Assembly: GCA_014904985.1 (NCBI GenBank)
Contig: MU128920.1
Coordinates: 259,751 to 323,750 of the forward strand
Source: Hydnum rufescens UP504
Taxonomy: Eukaryota > Basidiomycota > Agaricomycetes > Cantharellales > Hydnaceae
Direction: 5' to 3'
Length of the DNA: 64,000 nucleotides
The translations under genes were made by a program, and so were the position numbers. The notes beneath the pieces are model-generated. The model was not told the DNA's origin. It saw nothing but the letters and a program-made list of their open reading frames with translations, and did no database searches. This document shows, in pieces, positions 36,583 to 48,408 of this stretch (positions within the stretch are counted from its first letter, which is position 1; every line of letters begins with the position of its first letter).

Positions 36583-38941
36583 ATGTCCCTCACGATGTCT
36601 TTTCCCTCTAAGACTCGCTCCATTGGTCTCAGTTGTTGGTTACCTGTTGGTCCTTGGTGTGTCCGCCGGGCACGACCATACTACACCTGCGAAAACTGCT
36701 TGTCATACTTTGAGCACTCTGCTTGGTACCGACAAAGTCCAAAGTGCGGGAGGTGCACAGTATGAAGCTTCCGCCACCGGCGCATGGGATCTTTATAACC
36801 AGTTCGATAGTCCGTCCAATTCCCCTTGCTTTAGATCCTTTGCAATTGTATGACGGGTTTATTTTCCTTTCTTCTTTTCAGAACCAACATGTATCGTTTT
36901 CCCTCGCAATTCCTCCGATGTAGTCTCTGCAATGCGCACTATTTTTCATTCTGACGCGCACTATGCCGTACGAGGTGGTGGTCACAGTGCGATGCCCGGC
37001 TGGAATACGTGAGTCGCGTCCTGGTCCTCGATCCCGAATCATCTCTTTCCTTTCTCATCTGTCGGGAGCCCGTTTTAGGATCAACAATGGTGTTTTGATC
37101 GACTTTTCTCAGATGAAGGCATTCTCGTACGACCCGGTCCGCGATTCCATATCCATTGAGCCCGGTGTCCTGCTCGGAGAGGTCTCGGACGGGCTCCAAT
37201 CTCAGGGTGTAGCGCCCGTTGGAGGGCGGGTGGAGTTTGTTCATTCCTTTTATATTCCGCCTTTCCTTGCCTCGAAAAATAACATCCAGCTTGCGTATTC
37301 TAGGGCTGTTGGTTTCTCAGGCCTTGCTCTCGGTGGCGGTCTGAGTTTTCTGTCCCCTTCTCAAGGCTGGGCATGCGATAGATTCCGCTCTCTCGACGTG
37401 GTTCTGACAAATGGCCGGCTCGTCACTGCCACCGCCACGAATGAGTACTCGGATCTCTTCACCGCATTGAAAGGCGGAGGTAGTCGCTTTGGAATTGTGA
37501 CGAGATATGAAGTGGATGCGATCCATGTTGGGACGGCTGCAGATAAGACATATTGGGGCGGTTCCATTAATGTGCGTGCCGCCTGTCCCGGATGATCCGG
37601 TTATAGCGCTGGGAGATCGCAACCCAATTTAACGCTGCTTCCCTTAGTATGTGGGCCCAACGTCGGCAGCAATCGTGACAGCTATCGACGCTGTAAGTCG
37701 ACTTGAACGCGCTGGCTAGAATCTGTCCCCTGATACTCCACACATTCAGCTCGTTTATTCGAACAAGGATCCTAACACTGGTAAGAGAGGCTTAGAAAGG
37801 TTTCAACGTTACATGAACACTACCTCATCACCATTTTGTGTCCAGTGATCGCCACTACAGTAACTTATTCGAATGTCTCGGGTACCTTTACGACAGCCGC
37901 GTCTGTGACGCTCTTCTACAACGGCACGGAGGCACAATTCAAACAGGTGTTCGCCGATTTCTTGGCCATCCCTGCTGTTGCAACGAATCTTGGACCTTTG
38001 AGCTACAACGAGGTGATGAAAGTGTTGACTCCTTCACAGGCCCCAGGGATAGGACCTCGGGCGACGAACGTGGTATGGATTTTTCTGCTTTTATACATAC
38101 ATTTTCGCGCGCTCATCGACACCCTTTACTGTCATTCCAGTATGTGGTACGTCGAGCATATTTTTTCTTGGCTCTGCTTCGACCGGCACTCGCTCATATA
38201 ATATCTCTAATAACCCTTACAAGTATGGCGGCTCTACGCTTTACCCGGGTCAAGGTTTATTCGAAAAATCCTACAACAACTGGCTCAACTTCTCCGTCAA
38301 TTTCAAGGATGAAACTTTCCGTACCTTTTGGGTGATCACACCTGTGTTCCAGAGCCAAATCGATGTCAGTCGCGCCCATGGTGGGACATCCTTCACCCCA
38401 CCAAATGGTCAGTTTCCTTTCCTTTTTTTCTATTCCTCTTTTCGTTTCCCGCGCTTGGGACTGACATTTTGTTTTTCTTCTGTTTTTTACAGGCGCATTT
38501 GCCTAGTGAGCTTGCTTCCCTCTACTAATTTCCCCTTCACTCTATAAATTCACACATCCGTCCAGTTTAGGAATAGGAGGGGTTCTTTCCTTTGGGGTCA
38601 CGAAGATAAGCAAATCGCTACGTGCTGGGCTCGATCTACTATATCGCCAGTGGGTTTCTATTGCAGCTGGCCCGCTTCCATCTCACGTCATATGTTCGGA
38701 TATTTACGACCGTTTGGATTTTTCCAGGATCCCTCGGTCTCCAGGCCTTCCTCTCTATCTCAACGAGTCGGAAGACGTTCAGAACGTGTTGACGACTTAC
38801 AGTGGTACGAGAAGTTGAAAGAGATTTATCGAAAGTATGATCCTACACGGTACGTAGCACTGCGGATCGACTTAGGATGGCTGATCTGACACTTGTGGTA
38901 GATTCAATGTGCGGCGGATGGTGGGTCCAAATGGCTTGTAA
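36583..38941 (+). CDS. Secreted FAD-linked oxidase (berberine-bridge-enzyme-like)
   Basis: Secreted flavoprotein oxidase of the FAD_binding_4/BBE-like family; fungal members oxidise sugars, alcohols or secondary metabolites. After a hydrophobic leader (VVGYLLVLGVSAG) the protein reads TACHTLSTLLG, AWDLYNQFD, CIVFPRNSSDVVSAMRTIF and VRGGGHSAMPGWN, whose His (36983-36985) is the expected covalent FAD anchor. Then come GVLIDFSQMKAFSYD, SLSIEPGV-type segment, LALGGGLSFLSPSQGWACD, VVLTNGRLVTATATNEYSDL, FVVxP-like region VITPVFQSQIDVSRAHGG, and the C-terminal YDPTRFNVRRMVGPNGL with stop at 38939-38941. Splicing includes a longer intron at about 38408-38571. Two irregularities: the ATG at 36583 is one base out of frame with the leader, and LTTYSG to WYEKLKEIYRKYD near 38805 needs one added base. 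Expression competence is therefore unsure. Confidence 0.75.
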
Positions 38942-40701
38942 ATAGAGCCAGATGTGTATTTCAAGTGCTCCAAAATACTCAAGGATGGAACGGTTGGAGG
39001 ATTGATTCTTTTGTGAAATTCTGCTTCTTGAAGCCCCCTCCGAATCGAGATAGGTACACATGGATTCCCTTGCTAGGTAGGTGGTGGAAACCTACCTAAC
39101 AAGGTCGACCCGAATTCCATCTCAGGTCCCTGAGTGGCCCCCCCCTGGGGTAATGCCTTTGGGGGGAAATGAGGACCACTTCGGAGTAAAAAAGGGTATT
39201 TTACAGACGGTCACCATCACCAATAGTGCTCTCTTTCACACTCGCTCGTATAACCGAGGGCTCTAAACGTGGCCCATTTTAGGAGCTTTAAACTGAGAGG
39301 AAATGATAAACATCGTTCTACCCCCGTTGGTGAGCGATTGTGAATGCCATCCCCGTCAATTCTACCTGGTCATAATGAACATCCAACTCGAAAGGACGAG
39401 GCAACGCCCGAACATTGCTTTGTCCCTTTGATCCCGAATTCCACTGTTAAATCCACTTTTAGATAACAAATTCCTGGCTGCACGTAGTCGCAAACCTACT
39501 GGCTGGTCTAGTTACCGTTCCCCAAGATTATCAGGTAGTTGCGGGAGTTCATCGCATCCTTTGTGTGATAAAAGAACCTCGGTGCAGTACGATTGCGGAG
39601 GTACAAACCAGTGGGGGTTTACACGCAGTACCTACGCTATATATAGTAAAAAGGGGTGGCCCTAGAATGGGCCGGAACAGCAAAGAAAGGGGAGGCCGCA
39701 ATTTGGCACGTGATATAATACGCCGTAGCCGATAACCGCCATTTCAACAATCCTGATCAGTGTGACGTGTCTACTAAGCTGCCACTATAGTGAGAGATGG
39801 GACTCTCGATGTGGGCAGTCCTGTGGACCACCATGCTCCTGCATCGCATGATGATAGTCAACGGGTAAACCTTCCAAGTTAATGCTAATGACTGGGCGAT
39901 CGATGATGATCATGCCGATACATTCCATGTTCTCAGAGGGATTCTACCTGAAGCTCACGAAACGTACCCTCATGCCCTACATGTATGACCAAGCATACTT
40001 CTCAAAATTCACTGCCCTTCCTGCCCTCAAGGGAAGTAAACTTTTCCCACATGGTTTTGTGTGGATGGATGATCCCCCTCTTGAGGCAACCCCTTCCTTG
40101 CAAGCACATATTTTCTTCAACACTCACACCAAAACACACAGCCAAATTCAGACAGATCTGATGGAAGTGCTGCAGTGCTACAAATGCTGCAGTTCATGCC
40201 ATCAATTATCGGTGGTGATGAGAACTAGCAATGTTACACAATAGGGATTCATGTTGGATCCACTCGAGTCGACTTGAGTCGACTTCGCGACTCCACTTGT
40301 GCTCGACTCTCGGGTTCAAAGCTGAAGCTGACGGAAACCGCCGGAAGTCGAACAGAGTCGAGCAGAAGCCGAGCGGAGCCGAGTCGCGGCAACACTACAT
40401 GTAAATAGTCTCCTCGATGAAATATGCTCTAACCACCCATAATGGACACATGTCCAACCACCTTGGGAGGACCTTAACTATTTGGCATCTGCTAGGGACT
40501 TGTCCACATCAAGAGCAATGGAAAACAGAGCCTCGCGGGGCCTTTGTCACCTCTCAGTTTTCAGCATAACGTGTGACAAAAAATTTCTTTCTTTCTTAGG
40601 TGTAAGTAGTGTAACATAACACTAAAATGCCTTTCATACATTTTCTGCGACACAAGAGGATAAGAATATTGTCAAGAAAGAGTAACTACCGGATTGAGCC
40701 A
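38942..40701. other. Gene-poor spacer
   Basis: About 1.75 kb. A 120-codon plus-strand frame at 39882-40244 has no recognisable family and lies in repeat-like DNA; I do not call it a gene. A GACTC-rich repeat is at 40262-40396. Confidence 0.45.
40262..40396 (-). repeat. GACTC-rich repeat, copy 2
   Basis: Reverse-complement orientation relative to the copy at 21044; it ends AGTCGCGGCAACACTA, the complement of the other copy's start. The body is dense in GACTC/GAGTC. Outer boundary approximate. Confidence 0.55.
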
Positions 40702-41666
40702 TTAAAAGATTTGGGCTCCAATGGCTTGTCTCAACAGCTGACGACGCAGATGAACATCAGCCTGACCAGGGGCATGAGGAACACCATAACCCGCAAGGTA
40801 TCGGTTACAGCGAGTTGCGTTAAGTCCATTGATGACCGTAATGGAGGTAAGAGCTGGTAAATTTACCTGTGAAGAATGATCAGTAGATTTCCTATGTAGT
40901 GAAAGAGAAAGCACGGACTCCAGGTGCTGTTGGGTCTCGCCCATCACGAAACGGGACCACTACGAATGGGATTAAGACACCGTTGCCCCTCGTTGCGTTC
41001 ACCGACTATAAGAACAGGCACTTAAATGATGCAGCATGAAAAGGAATGACAATACCTACGCACGCTGTGGCCATATCAATGCGATTCAGCTTAGTCTTTA
41101 CGGGGCCCAATTGCTCATCTATGCCACCCAGTCGGCCATCTATGCCACCCAGTCGGCCATCTATGCCACCCAATCGGCCATCCATAGCATCGAGTCGGTC
41201 ATCTATGTCGTCCAGTCGGACCTCTATGCCATCGAGTCGGTCTTCTATGGTGCCCATGCAGTTCTGTAGGCCGCCGATGAGGTTTTCCATTCTATTTTGA
41301 AAGACTACAGCCCAGTGTGGAGCTATGCATGTATTAACTATTAGCATGAAAGCGACCGTGAAATCGGTGGACTGGACGAACCTGGCTCGACACCTCCTAG
41401 AGCCCCTTGCTTTACAGCGTGTTCGTACAGCAAAGCCCGCGCCACATCCTCCCCGGTGCATCCTGGAGGCACCATATCTATAATGAACAACATGATATGT
41501 ATGAGTGACATACTACCAAGGAGCAATAATACTCACTCGCGCTCCTGAAAATATCACGTCTGATGCGTGTAGCACGGTTCACATCGTCCATATTAGGGGG
41601 ATTTTTTGGGAGTGGAGGGAGAATTATCAATGGGTCTGCGGGGGGATGTTGGTGGAGTTCGTTCAT
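40702..41666 (-). pseudogene. Mug135-like protein, copy 2, with premature stop
   Basis: Same family as 20386-21000, here with its N-terminal exons. The start at 41666 gives MNELHQHPPADPLIILPPLP, then NPPNMDDVNRATRIRRDIF; a second exon has TGEDVARALLYEHAVKQGAL; a third has a coiled coil of 7-residue units (RLGGIDG repeated). The middle block NGVLIPFVVVPFRDGRDPT and, after an intron ending at about 40868, the C-terminal LPALTSITVINGLNATRCNR..IGAQIF finish at 40702. Between HAASFKCLFL and SVNATRGNG an in-frame TAG stands at about 41006, where copy 1 reads through. Unless an unseen intron removes it, the product loses the conserved C-terminus. It lies 155 bp downstream of the GAR gene on the same strand. 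The family match is tentative. Confidence 0.6.
41114..41252 (-). repeat. 21-bp coding tandem repeat (coiled-coil heptads)
   Basis: Six to seven 21-bp units, the first three nearly identical (CTATGCCACCCAGTCGGCCA), encode the repeated heptad RLGGIDG on the minus strand. Such units expand by slippage and lengthen the coiled coil in whole heptads. Confidence 0.75.
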
Positions 41667-41820
41667 AACTTTGCTCAATCGAGTACACCCACCGGGTATT
41701 TCCGATGCCAAAAGTTAATTCAATGGAACTGAGTCTTTGTATGATGCAATTGCGAACGCGAAGGAAACAACGATATAGCAGAGATAACTACACGAAAGCA
41801 GGGGTGCGTACCTACCGCCT

Positions 41821-44800
41821 CTACCGCCACACTGGAGGACGGCTGGGCGTGGGGGTCATTAGGTGTGTGGCGGACGACGAGGTCTTCATCATTGCAGGCG
41901 TTGCTGGGGCATTATGCGACTTAGATGATGGTGCCGTAGGTCCCATATTAGGTGGCTCGACGCTCGCCCGGCGGATGAAATGCATTGGCGTCAGAGGCGA
42001 TGAGCCCGGTGAGTGATGCATGAGAGGTATTCCAGGGGGACTTCGTCCTCTATCTTGGGAAGAACCTGAAGCAGATACTAGAAGTGGCATCCTTACAAGG
42101 GGCGTCGTAGGTCGGATATCTTGCACAGAGGGACTCCTCTGCGAGGATGACTCGAGCAGGGTCGCAGAACTGATCCATTTCTCCTCTGATGATCGACCGA
42201 GTGTCTTTGGCGGCGTGGTATGATCGATACGGAATAGGTGCGCAAAATGATCGCGGATGAACCTTACGCAATGCGGCGAGTCAACATTAAATTATCCACC
42301 GCTCAGAAGGAAAGGACTCACTTGGAAAGCTCAACCCATCCCCCCCCCACTCTCACCATGACGGTCTGGGATCGCAGGATTCTGCAAAAGCACAACTTCG
42401 GATCAGAGTCGCCGATCCAGTACTTGCCGCTCTCGTCTTGCCATGCCGTGGGAATAGCCTCGATATGCACATCAGCAGGGAGCTTGTTCACCACAGCCCC
42501 AACTGCCACGTCGAGTTTATTCTTGGGATTTGCAACGTAAGACCGCCGTGGTGCCTTTGGTCGATCACTCGCGACCGAAATGGACCGTCGTGAGTGAGGT
42601 GTCGCAGCACCGGAGTTTGGAAGAGAGGCACGAGGGGGCCGTGATGGAGGGCGGATCGTCGGGGGCTTTGATTTTGAGATGGAAGAGGGGGATGGAGCAC
42701 TAGGGGTTGGGGTATTAGATAGTCGAGGACGAAGCACAGGGCCCGGAGTGACGGGAATAGGGGCGTCGAGGCACTAGCGACACTATTCGTTCGTTGTCTC
42801 GACGAGAATGTCGATGAATAGAGAGTAGACGACGTGGTGGTGGTGGTGGTGGAAGGACCAGAGACGGATCGATTTGACATTCTACTGGAATTCCTGCTGT
42901 GACTCATTATAGGCGGGCGGGAGCTAGGCTGGCGAGGGCCAGTAAAGTATTGTTTGTTCAACGGCGACTGCGATGTTAATGATGTCGTCGTTCGTAATCT
43001 GGACCGTTCAGTCCTCGGTGGAGGGGGAGGCCTGGTGGAGCTCCTCGGTGGACGTGTTGCCGCTGACGACGATGAAGCCGTGTTCGTACTATCCATCATC
43101 GTGGATCTCACACTTACTGGACTCGTCGGTCTAGTGACAGGACGAGTTTTATCCTTCGCCATATCACTCAGCTCAGCCCAGGTCTGCTCCAGCGAATTTT
43201 CTCGTCCTTCACCCGGTCGTCATCCGAAATTATGTCAAAACCGGCGTGGAGATTGGACATGACCCCCTGACAAAATGCAAGGCGACTCTTCAGCTGCTCA
43301 ATGGGAGCCTGGTTCGGATCAGGTATATGGGGAGACGCCGTCTCAATAGGCAGAGAAGGAAATGTGTCCAGGTGCTCGAGAAGATCGCTTAGTGCCGCGT
43401 CACAATGATCCACCCCGCTCGCAAACATAGCGAGATGCTCTACCCTCGCAAGCGCGGGATGTGATGCATCAATCTCGAACTTAAGTGATTGCAATTCGCC
43501 AAGGAGAGTCGAATCGCTGAAATGAGAAGGCAATTTCCCAAATGCGGCCACGACGACATTGAGTCTTCCGCGCATTGTCTGAGCCTGGGGAGTGTTGGGA
43601 GCGTTGGCTGTAGGGAAGAATCCGGTAGGTCCGAACACTGGGCGCGCAGCGCTATTGATGCCTATCGAACGAAGCTCGATCCTGATAGCGGCAATCTGGG
43701 CACGAAGACGAAGTTTTGACCCTGATGGACTGGACTCCAAGTTGCCAAAGACATCTGCTAAGGGTGGATCAGAAGAAGCTTGGAAGGATGACCTCTCAAA
43801 ACCATACCGGCACCGATCTCGGAGCTCGCAAGGTGCTCTGCCTCCCATCGCCTCCGATGCTCTTCAATGGCAGCTTGAGCCTTAAGCTCTGATTCTTGTA
43901 AAGCTCTTTGTGATGCTTCCAGCTCGGCCTTGCTGAGAGAACCTCGGCGTAGCATCTCCTCACGCTCTTCCAACAACGTTCGCTCGTGCGCCCGCTGTTC
44001 CGCTTGTCTCCTGCCTTCCACGAGCTTTGTGCGCAATGAAGCGACGTCTCGTTGGAAAGCCTGGACCCGAGCTTCAACGTCCTCGAATATTCGTGATCGC
44101 CGATTGAGCATATCATCATGCACACTAGCGTCATGTGCACCAGGACTGGAACGCATGAGTCTGAGTGTGCCCTGAGCCATATCAATCTCTTGTGAGAGGA
44201 TGCGCGAGTGTTCAGTTGACGTCTGGTCAACATCTGTCAAGAGCCGGGCAAATTGTTGGTCCAAATCCATTTGTTCTTGGGACTGTGATTCAATCGAAGA
44301 AGTTTTCTCTATGGTAGAAAGGAGATAGTCACATAATGACATCTTTTCCCCAAGGTGTTCTGTCGCAGTCTGGAGAGCTCGAGAAGCATTAGACACTTGA
44401 TTGTCAAGCAATCGAGCTAGCTCCGCAAGACTAAAGAGGTCCAGTTTCCGCCGCAACGCATCCATCGAGGTGCCTAACGACATTGCCAAAGCATTTGCAT
44501 CGTTACGAACAACTTGATCCAGGGCGGTGAGCTTGCGTTGAAGGGCCTCTAAGCTGTGGGAACGCACAAGAACGGCCTGTGGGACGTTTGGAGACATGGA
44601 GGATACAGAAAGCGAACGCTGGTGAGGCAAAGCGGGAACAGTGGAGGAAATAAAGGGTATTCGTGATGTCATTGATGCGATGAATTTGGTTTCCTGCACT
44701 CGCAAATCCCCAACTCGAGAGGCGAATGCATCGCCTACGGTAGGGTTGTTGTTCCAAGAGGGTTTGCGCAATGTTTGATCGATGGACTCCTGTATTTCCT

Positions 44801-47159
44801 CGCGCAGGCTGTCCACTTTGCCTTCCAGGTCGTACGTCTCAGCCAAGACAAGTCGCATGGCATCTGATTGACCTCGTGCAAGCCTCCAAACACGAACAAG
44901 ATCACGAAGATCCTCGATCTGGGTTGCCGCATTATGGGAATCGGTCTGTAAACGATGCAGTAAAACGGGAGGGAGACTATGTGATAGCTGTGCTGTAAAT
45001 TCTTGAACCTCCGACGATAGGACCGATTCGATGCTAGTTATGCCAGAAGTCGCATCCTCTGGAGTGATGACCGCAGTCATGGCTTCGGAATTCGCTCCTG
45101 GGCTATCAGGCGTTAGGGGTGCGCCATCGCGTCCAAGGGCAGCTGTCCATTGCTGTGATTCCAGAGCGTTCATGATATCGGTTCTTAGCGTGCTCATGAG
45201 TGAGATCACGTCGGTTGTACGCATCCATATCCCCCTCGCTCGTCGCAAGACATCCACATTTTTCATGGCGTTTTTCTTTGCCTCCTCTACCTCTATCAAC
45301 TGAGCAGACAATTTTTCTGCTATCCGCAGCGCATCTTCAGGGAAGGAGGGTTGCAGGGTAGCGCCCCGCAGTTCCAGAAGGACACTTCGTAGATCGGCGA
45401 CAGTTTTTCTCGCCTTGGCATCCGTGACGTCAATCTCTTTCAATAATGAGGGAAGGAGAGCAATATATGATCCATGTTGTGTAGGGTGGAGGCAGCGATC
45501 GTCAGCGAGATCGGGTGGTGTCCCATTACCGTCAGGAACAACAGAACCATTCTCCAGACGATCGGAAAACCGTTCCAGACGTAATGAAAGTTCTGTGGCT
45601 TCCATTGACAATGAGGTTACGCGTTCTACGGCATGCATTATCGTGTGATATTCCTTGACCTTTAGTTGGGCTTTTCGGGAAAGTTTAATGGCGATAGCGA
45701 GTTCTGACGACAACACTTCATGGATTTTCTCGTTGGCGGTCACTTGGTCAGGGACCAAGGGGTGCCGAGGGCGTGGGATGATTGTGGAAGGATGCCCTAT
45801 TGCACTGAGACGAGACGACAATGAGGTAGATCGCGAGGTGAAGGATTGATCTAGAGCAGAGGTAGGATGCTCGGCTCGAGCCTTGGCAATTTCGTCCAAC
45901 AATATGTGCGCAGTAGCTTGATCTTTCATGAGTTCCGCATAGAACTCATCCGCTCTTCGCTAATAATCAGTAATATCCAGAAAAGAGACCTCTTCACTTA
46001 CTTCTTCCATTGCATTTGAAGAGTGGGAATGAATTTGTCAAGGCCATCGAATATTTTGCTGTCGTTCTCTAGTTTATCTTGTTCATCCAGAATGAGATCA
46101 GGGACTTTGGTCGAACTCGTTTCAATCATTTTGTCCAGTGTCACTCCAGGTCTTGGAAGGATGTCCCTCTTGTAGTATGTCATTCGAGAAGTCAAGCCAC
46201 GTGCCTCGACGACAAGCCCTTCAGCTAATTTGCGTCGGGCGCTTCGGGCGGACATTGACAACACATGGGGAAACATGGATTCCGGAGACTGAACAATTTC
46301 TGTAGAATGCCTTGATGTCGAGGTTGAGGGTGCGGGCGCAGACAAAGGGGTGTACACCGACGCCTCCCAGAGGGCATGCTCAGAGAATGCTTTGAGTTCA
46401 TCAAGGAGTTGGGAGCGAGTATCCCAAGCCGCGATACGTTGGTCCTCCCATTGGAGACGTAGGCCAAGCATGTCGAGAGTTTCAGAACGTGACCGAAGCA
46501 GATGCAATAACCTATCTACGGCTAGGAGCGTTGTGAGGGTCACTTCTATTAGATCAGTATCCTGGGGGGACAGATTCTGCTCTGATTTTGCTGAACGATG
46601 GATATCATTCAATGTCACTGATAGCCGAAGGTAAGATATAACAGAATACCTTTGGCAAAGTCCTTCAGACGAATCATATCCCCTGATCGAATTGCTCCGT
46701 CTCAGACTCGATATTTTCCCACTCGCAGGTCCAAATGTCAAGTTGTTCTTTAGTTGGCAATCCTGCAACACGCCCAGAACTAGTGACAAGAGATTCAGAT
46801 CCAGCATAGACGTCTATGACAGCCATGTTCTCGAATAGCTGAAAGAAACACCTAAGGAAACACAGGTTGGATCATAAAGCAAATAGAAGCACCTGTATTT
46901 TGTTCTCAATCCATGTCCTCCGCTGTGATTGAGAGCCATAATTTGTCAAATCCTCGAACACAAAGATACGAAGTTAAGGTACCTCAAGAAAAGCCTGGAG
47001 CTCAATCACATCGTCGGATTTCAGAGCATCGCCGTGAGGCACATCTGGAGCCTGCGCCTGCACCAGGCCCTTCGCTCTCTCGTTGGTATCGCGTGCGGTA
47101 GCGTTAGATTCATTATATGGTATTTCGCCATCCATAGCAGCAGTATTTGTCGTTGCCAT
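41821..47159 (-). CDS. GAR (GAS2) domain microtubule-associated protein with long coiled-coil region
   Basis: Cytoskeletal linker expected to bind microtubules through a C-terminal GAR domain. The start at 47159 gives MATTNTAAMDGEIPYNESNA; introns then join FLE to RRTWIENKIQ and LFENMAVIDVYAG. The long middle (about 43200-46600) is helical and spectrin-like, with many Leu/Glu/Arg heptads. A Ser/Thr/Pro-rich linker with a short Thr run follows (about 42640-43150). The GAR domain reads KNKLDVAVGAVVNKLP, SGKYWIGDSDPKLCFCRILR, MVRVGGGWVELSK and, after an intron, FIRDHFAHLFRID; the disordered tail ends PPVWR at 41821. Four frame breaks, each one base short in a run, lie at 46680-46683, 43798-43801, 43197-43200 and 42761-42764. 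Each is bridged by one base with conserved sequence on both sides, which suggests sequence error. Product about 1,500 residues. Confidence 0.82.
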
Positions 47160-47227
47160 CGTCTCCGAAGAAGTCGTTCGTTCACTGCCTGTTTACAGCG
47201 TGGTCATAGTGTGTTCGTGGGTGTACA
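47160..47227. promoter_or_regulatory. 68-bp divergent promoter, GAR protein / membrane coiled-coil protein
   Basis: Only 68 bp separate the two chosen start codons. If the downstream gene begins at the second ATG (47297) the gap is 137 bp. Either way the genes must share promoter sequence or overlap at their 5' leaders. Confidence 0.55.
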
Positions 47228-48252
47228 ATGCCTTCGGGAATTTCCGCCGCCATAGACTCACCGCCACGATTGGATCAAGTTGCATACACTAGAGGTATGG
47301 CTGACCGCGATGGACCGTCTCTCCTTGATGGCTTGGCGACGGATAAAGCTAAGGATGTAGTTCGAAGGCGAGTGGTGACCGCTCGGGACCTAGCTTTATG
47401 GGCTGTGGCCGGCACCGTCCTCACCTTGCCACTTGTCATCTATCCATGGATGACTCGGCGGGCCATTAAGCATATGGGAAAGGAATTGGAGGCGGCCATC
47501 AAATCAAGTTCGTCTCGTGCCGAAAGTGCCATTTTCCGACTTCAATCTCATCAGGACGCTGCGAGCACTAGTATTCGTAGACGTATGGACGGCATAGACT
47601 TGCGTACGTCTAACGATTCCCGGATTATGCGCAACTTGGTGATGGAACGTATACGGGCATCAAATGAACTTGAACGGCAAGTTGATGCCCTTCGTCGTCG
47701 GTTGGTGGAGGCTCAGGCAGATCATTCCAACTCGGATGAGCTGCAGCGAGCATCAAATCGTGCTATGCTCACCGAGATCGAGCATATTTGGAGTCGTATG
47801 CAAACGGCCAAGCAGTATGTTGCCAAGGCTGCCATATTCCCTTATTATTCATGGTCCCGATTATCAATATCCTTTTGTAGGGCTAGCAGCATCATGACGA
47901 AGTCATTAGGCTCGAGCCTTGCAGACATTGCTGCATTTATGAATGAGCTCGAACTACAGGTACTTAGAAGACATGATGCAGCGTTAAGGAGTGTTAGAAA
48001 ACTTAGGTCTTTATATCGTAGCTCGGATTTCCTCGAATTGGACAAGATCCTCGGGGGATAGAGAAGTTGCGCAGACTTGCCCTCGATCTTGAACACGCAT
48101 GCGACGAGGGTCTTTCCGGCAATCGACCTCGTGAGCCGCTTCCAACGGTAGGAGGTTCGCCAACACCCAATGAGGATAGGGATGTCACAGAGAACGATGA
48201 GGCCAAAGAGGATGAAGAATCCCAATCTTGCGGATCACAAGTTAGGCTGTAA
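47228..48252 (+). CDS. Single-pass membrane protein with coiled coil, function unknown
   Basis: I do not recognise the family. The start at 47228 gives MPSGISAAIDSPPRLDQVAY; a second ATG at 47297 (MADRDGPSLLDGL) is an alternative. A likely membrane helix LALWAVAGTVLTLPLVIYPW lies at about 47392-47451, followed by a basic stop-transfer (MTRRAIKH) and a long helical region rich in Arg/Glu/Leu, for example RASNELERQVDALRRRLVEA, probably a coiled coil. The end is acidic (TENDEAKEDEESQSCGSQ). The frame breaks once at GGGGG 48053-48057, where one more G joins LELDKILGG to IEKLRRLALDLEHA. N-terminus short, so an anchor in the ER or mitochondrial outer membrane is possible. Divergent from the GAR gene and convergent with ING. 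Confidence 0.62.
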
Positions 48253-48408
48253 AATTCTGTAAAGCCAGTCCTGCTTCCCTTTGTTTCTCACCTTGTATCA
48301 CATTTGTAACTCTTAGCCATGTTGTATTCAATTGGGGATGAATATTAATTCTTACTCTAGGACACAGAGGAAACAATACAAACGCAAACAATCTATGCTA
48401 CGAAGTCT

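Noticed and set aside
39882..40244. 120-codon open frame as a gene
   Set aside because: Unknown to me, isolated in repeat-like DNA, and no exon partners were visible.
41114..41252. CRISPR-like array from evenly spaced repeats
   Set aside because: Contiguous 21-bp coding units without spacers, in a eukaryotic gene.
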